Assembly: GCA_025927795.1 (NCBI GenBank)
Contig: JAICKT010000014.1
Location: 1 to 23,990, forward strand
Direction: 5' to 3'
DNA: 23,990 bases
From: Parafilimonas sp.
GTDB lineage: Bacteria; Bacteroidota; Bacteroidia; Chitinophagales; Chitinophagaceae
This document shows positions 23,017 to 23,990 of the stretch, piece after piece; position 1 is the first letter of the stretch, and each line of letters begins with the position of its first letter. Under the pieces are notes generated by a model. It worked only from the letters and a program-made list of their open reading frames with translations, was not told the origin of the DNA and made no database searches. The position numbers and the translations under genes are program-made.

Positions 23017-23990
23017 ACTTCAACATCTTAATTGCTTTCTCAACTCCTTTCACTAATTCATCCACTTCTTCTTTAGTGTTATACATCGCAAAAGATGCGC
23101 GTATGGTTCCCGGAATTTCAAACCTGTTCATCAAAGGCTGACAACAATGATGACCCGTACGAACCGCAATGCCATAATTATCTAATAAAATTCCCATATC
23201 CTGCGGATGAACGCCATCAACAATAAACGAGACAACGCTTGTTTTATGTTTTGCTGTTCCAATCAATCTTACACCTTCAATTTTTGAAAGCTTATCCATT
23301 GCATATTTTGTAAGCATTTCTTCATGCTTGCGAATGTTGTCTTTACCAACTTCATTTACAAAATCAAGTGCAGCTTTAAACGCAATTGTGTCTGCAATAT
23401 TTGGTGTGCCTGCTTCAAACTTATATGGTAATTCGTTGTAAGTTGTTTTATCAAATGTTACATCTTTTATCATTTCACCACCACCCATGTACGGCGGCAT
23501 TTCTTCCAGCAATTCTTTTTTGCCATACAATACGCCAACACCTGTTGGTCCGTAAACTTTATGGCTTGATATCACGAAGAAATCACAATCCATAGCCTGC
23601 ACATCAATATTTAAATGAACAGAAGATTGTGCACCATCCACCAAAACCGGGATGTTATGCTGATGTGCTATTTCAATAATATCTTTTACAGGATTGATCG
23701 TTCCCAACGAATTTGACGCATGAACAATAGAAACAAATTTTGTTTTTGGCGTGATGAGTTTTTCAAATTCGCTCATCACTAACTCACCATTATCATCAAC
23801 CGGAATTACTTTCAGTTTAGCTTTTTTTTCCAAACACAACATTTGCCACGGAACAATATTGGAATGATGTTCCATTCCTGATACAATTATCTCATCACCT
23901 TCTTTAATATTTTGTCTGCCATAAGTTGCTGCAACAAGATTGATACCTTCTGTTACGCCGCGTGTAAAAATTATTTCTTCACGATATTTT
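23015..23990 (-). CDS. sufS: SufS cysteine desulfurase, 5' end outside the window
   Basis: PLP enzyme supplying sulfur for Fe-S clusters. About 324 codons are visible, so some 80 N-terminal residues lie beyond the right edge; the frame is open to the last base (REEIIFTRGVTEGINLVAA before GMEHHSNIVPWQ). PLP contacts: Asp in LVDGAQSS and the Schiff-base Lys in VISSHKVYGPTG (23558-23560). The catalytic-loop Cys is in RTGHHCCQPLM. It belongs to the SufS/group II desulfurases, transcribed into sufE. Confidence 0.95.
   Translation of the reverse strand, partial: KYREEIIFTRGVTEGINLVAATYGRQNIKEGDEIIVSGMEHHSNIVPWQMLCLEKKAKLKVIPVDDNGELVMSEFEKLITPKTKFVSIVHASNSLGTINPVKDIIEIAHQHNIPVLVDGAQSSVHLNIDVQAMDCDFFVISSHKVYGPTGVGVLYGKKELLEEMPPYMGGGEMIKDVTFDKTTYNELPYKFEAGTPNIADTIAFKAALDFVNEVGKDNIRKHEEMLTKYAMDKLSKIEGVRLIGTAKHKTSVVSFIVDGVHPQDMGILLDNYGIAVRTGHHCCQPLMNRFEIPGTIRASFAMYNTKEEVDELVKGVEKAIKMLK

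Noticed and set aside
1..23990. CRISPR array, tRNA, rRNA, transposase or prophage genes
   Set aside because: No regularly spaced identical repeats, no cloverleaf-like sequence and no mobile-element protein were seen in either strand.

Overview
The window looks like chromosomal DNA from a member of the Bacteroidota, most likely near Chitinophagaceae/Sphingobacteriales. The signs are AT-rich DNA, start codons without Shine-Dalgarno sequences, several matches to the Bacteroidota promoter -7 box (TAnnTTTG), secreted and lipoprotein enzymes of Bacteroidota type, and short palindromic repeats of a style common in that phylum. The taxonomy is inferred from protein and promoter character, not from a marker search. 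I see no tRNA, rRNA, CRISPR array, transposase or phage gene.

Layout. 1-4.2 kb: two secreted glycosidase-like genes, divergently arranged (an Asp-box sialidase-like protein and a GH3 enzyme with an inserted PA14 domain). 4.2-7.3 kb: a class V PLP aminotransferase/epimerase-like gene divergent from carB. carB holds only the N-terminal half of carbamoyl-phosphate synthase and stops cleanly at the domain boundary. 7.4-10.2 kb: a nucleoside permease-type MFS transporter, a small ABM-like protein and an acyltransferase-3 membrane protein. 10.2-10.62 kb: a gap without a clear protein gene. It carries a minus-strand unit with a promoter match, several short hairpins (two with cUUCGg loops) and a Rho-independent terminator, and I regard it as the best candidate for an undescribed element. 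10.65-11.84 kb: a Gfo/Idh/MocA oxidoreductase interrupted by one in-frame TAA. 11.9-15.5 kb: a small secreted Cys/His protein, recN, and a TIGR03118-type lipoprotein. 15.7-19.6 kb: ruvB with a DMT-type membrane protein, a class I glutamine amidotransferase, a Rossmann-fold NADP-dependent oxidoreductase-like gene, and adk. 19.7-20.3 kb: an msrB lipoprotein.

20.3 kb to the right edge is a minus-strand cluster for Fe-S cluster assembly: sufS (5' end outside the window), sufE, a SufT/DUF59 gene, a bacilliredoxin, an Rrf2 regulator with three cysteines, and a beta-carbonic anhydrase whose start lies 2 nt after the Rrf2 stop. SufS and SufE mobilise cysteine sulfur, SufT helps cluster maturation, the bacilliredoxin and MsrB are thiol/redox repair functions, and the Rrf2 protein is a plausible Fe-S-sensing regulator of the group. 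recN and ruvB are both recombination-repair genes but are not in one operon.

Dispersed short hairpin repeats of one family, mostly sharing a CTCACC(C)TAAATCC-type flank, occur at four places (4.15, 5.44, 5.52 and 22.90 kb), with a related GC-rich one at 22.97 kb. Other palindromes lie at 1.3, 7.3, 10.6, 21.4 and 22.1 kb.
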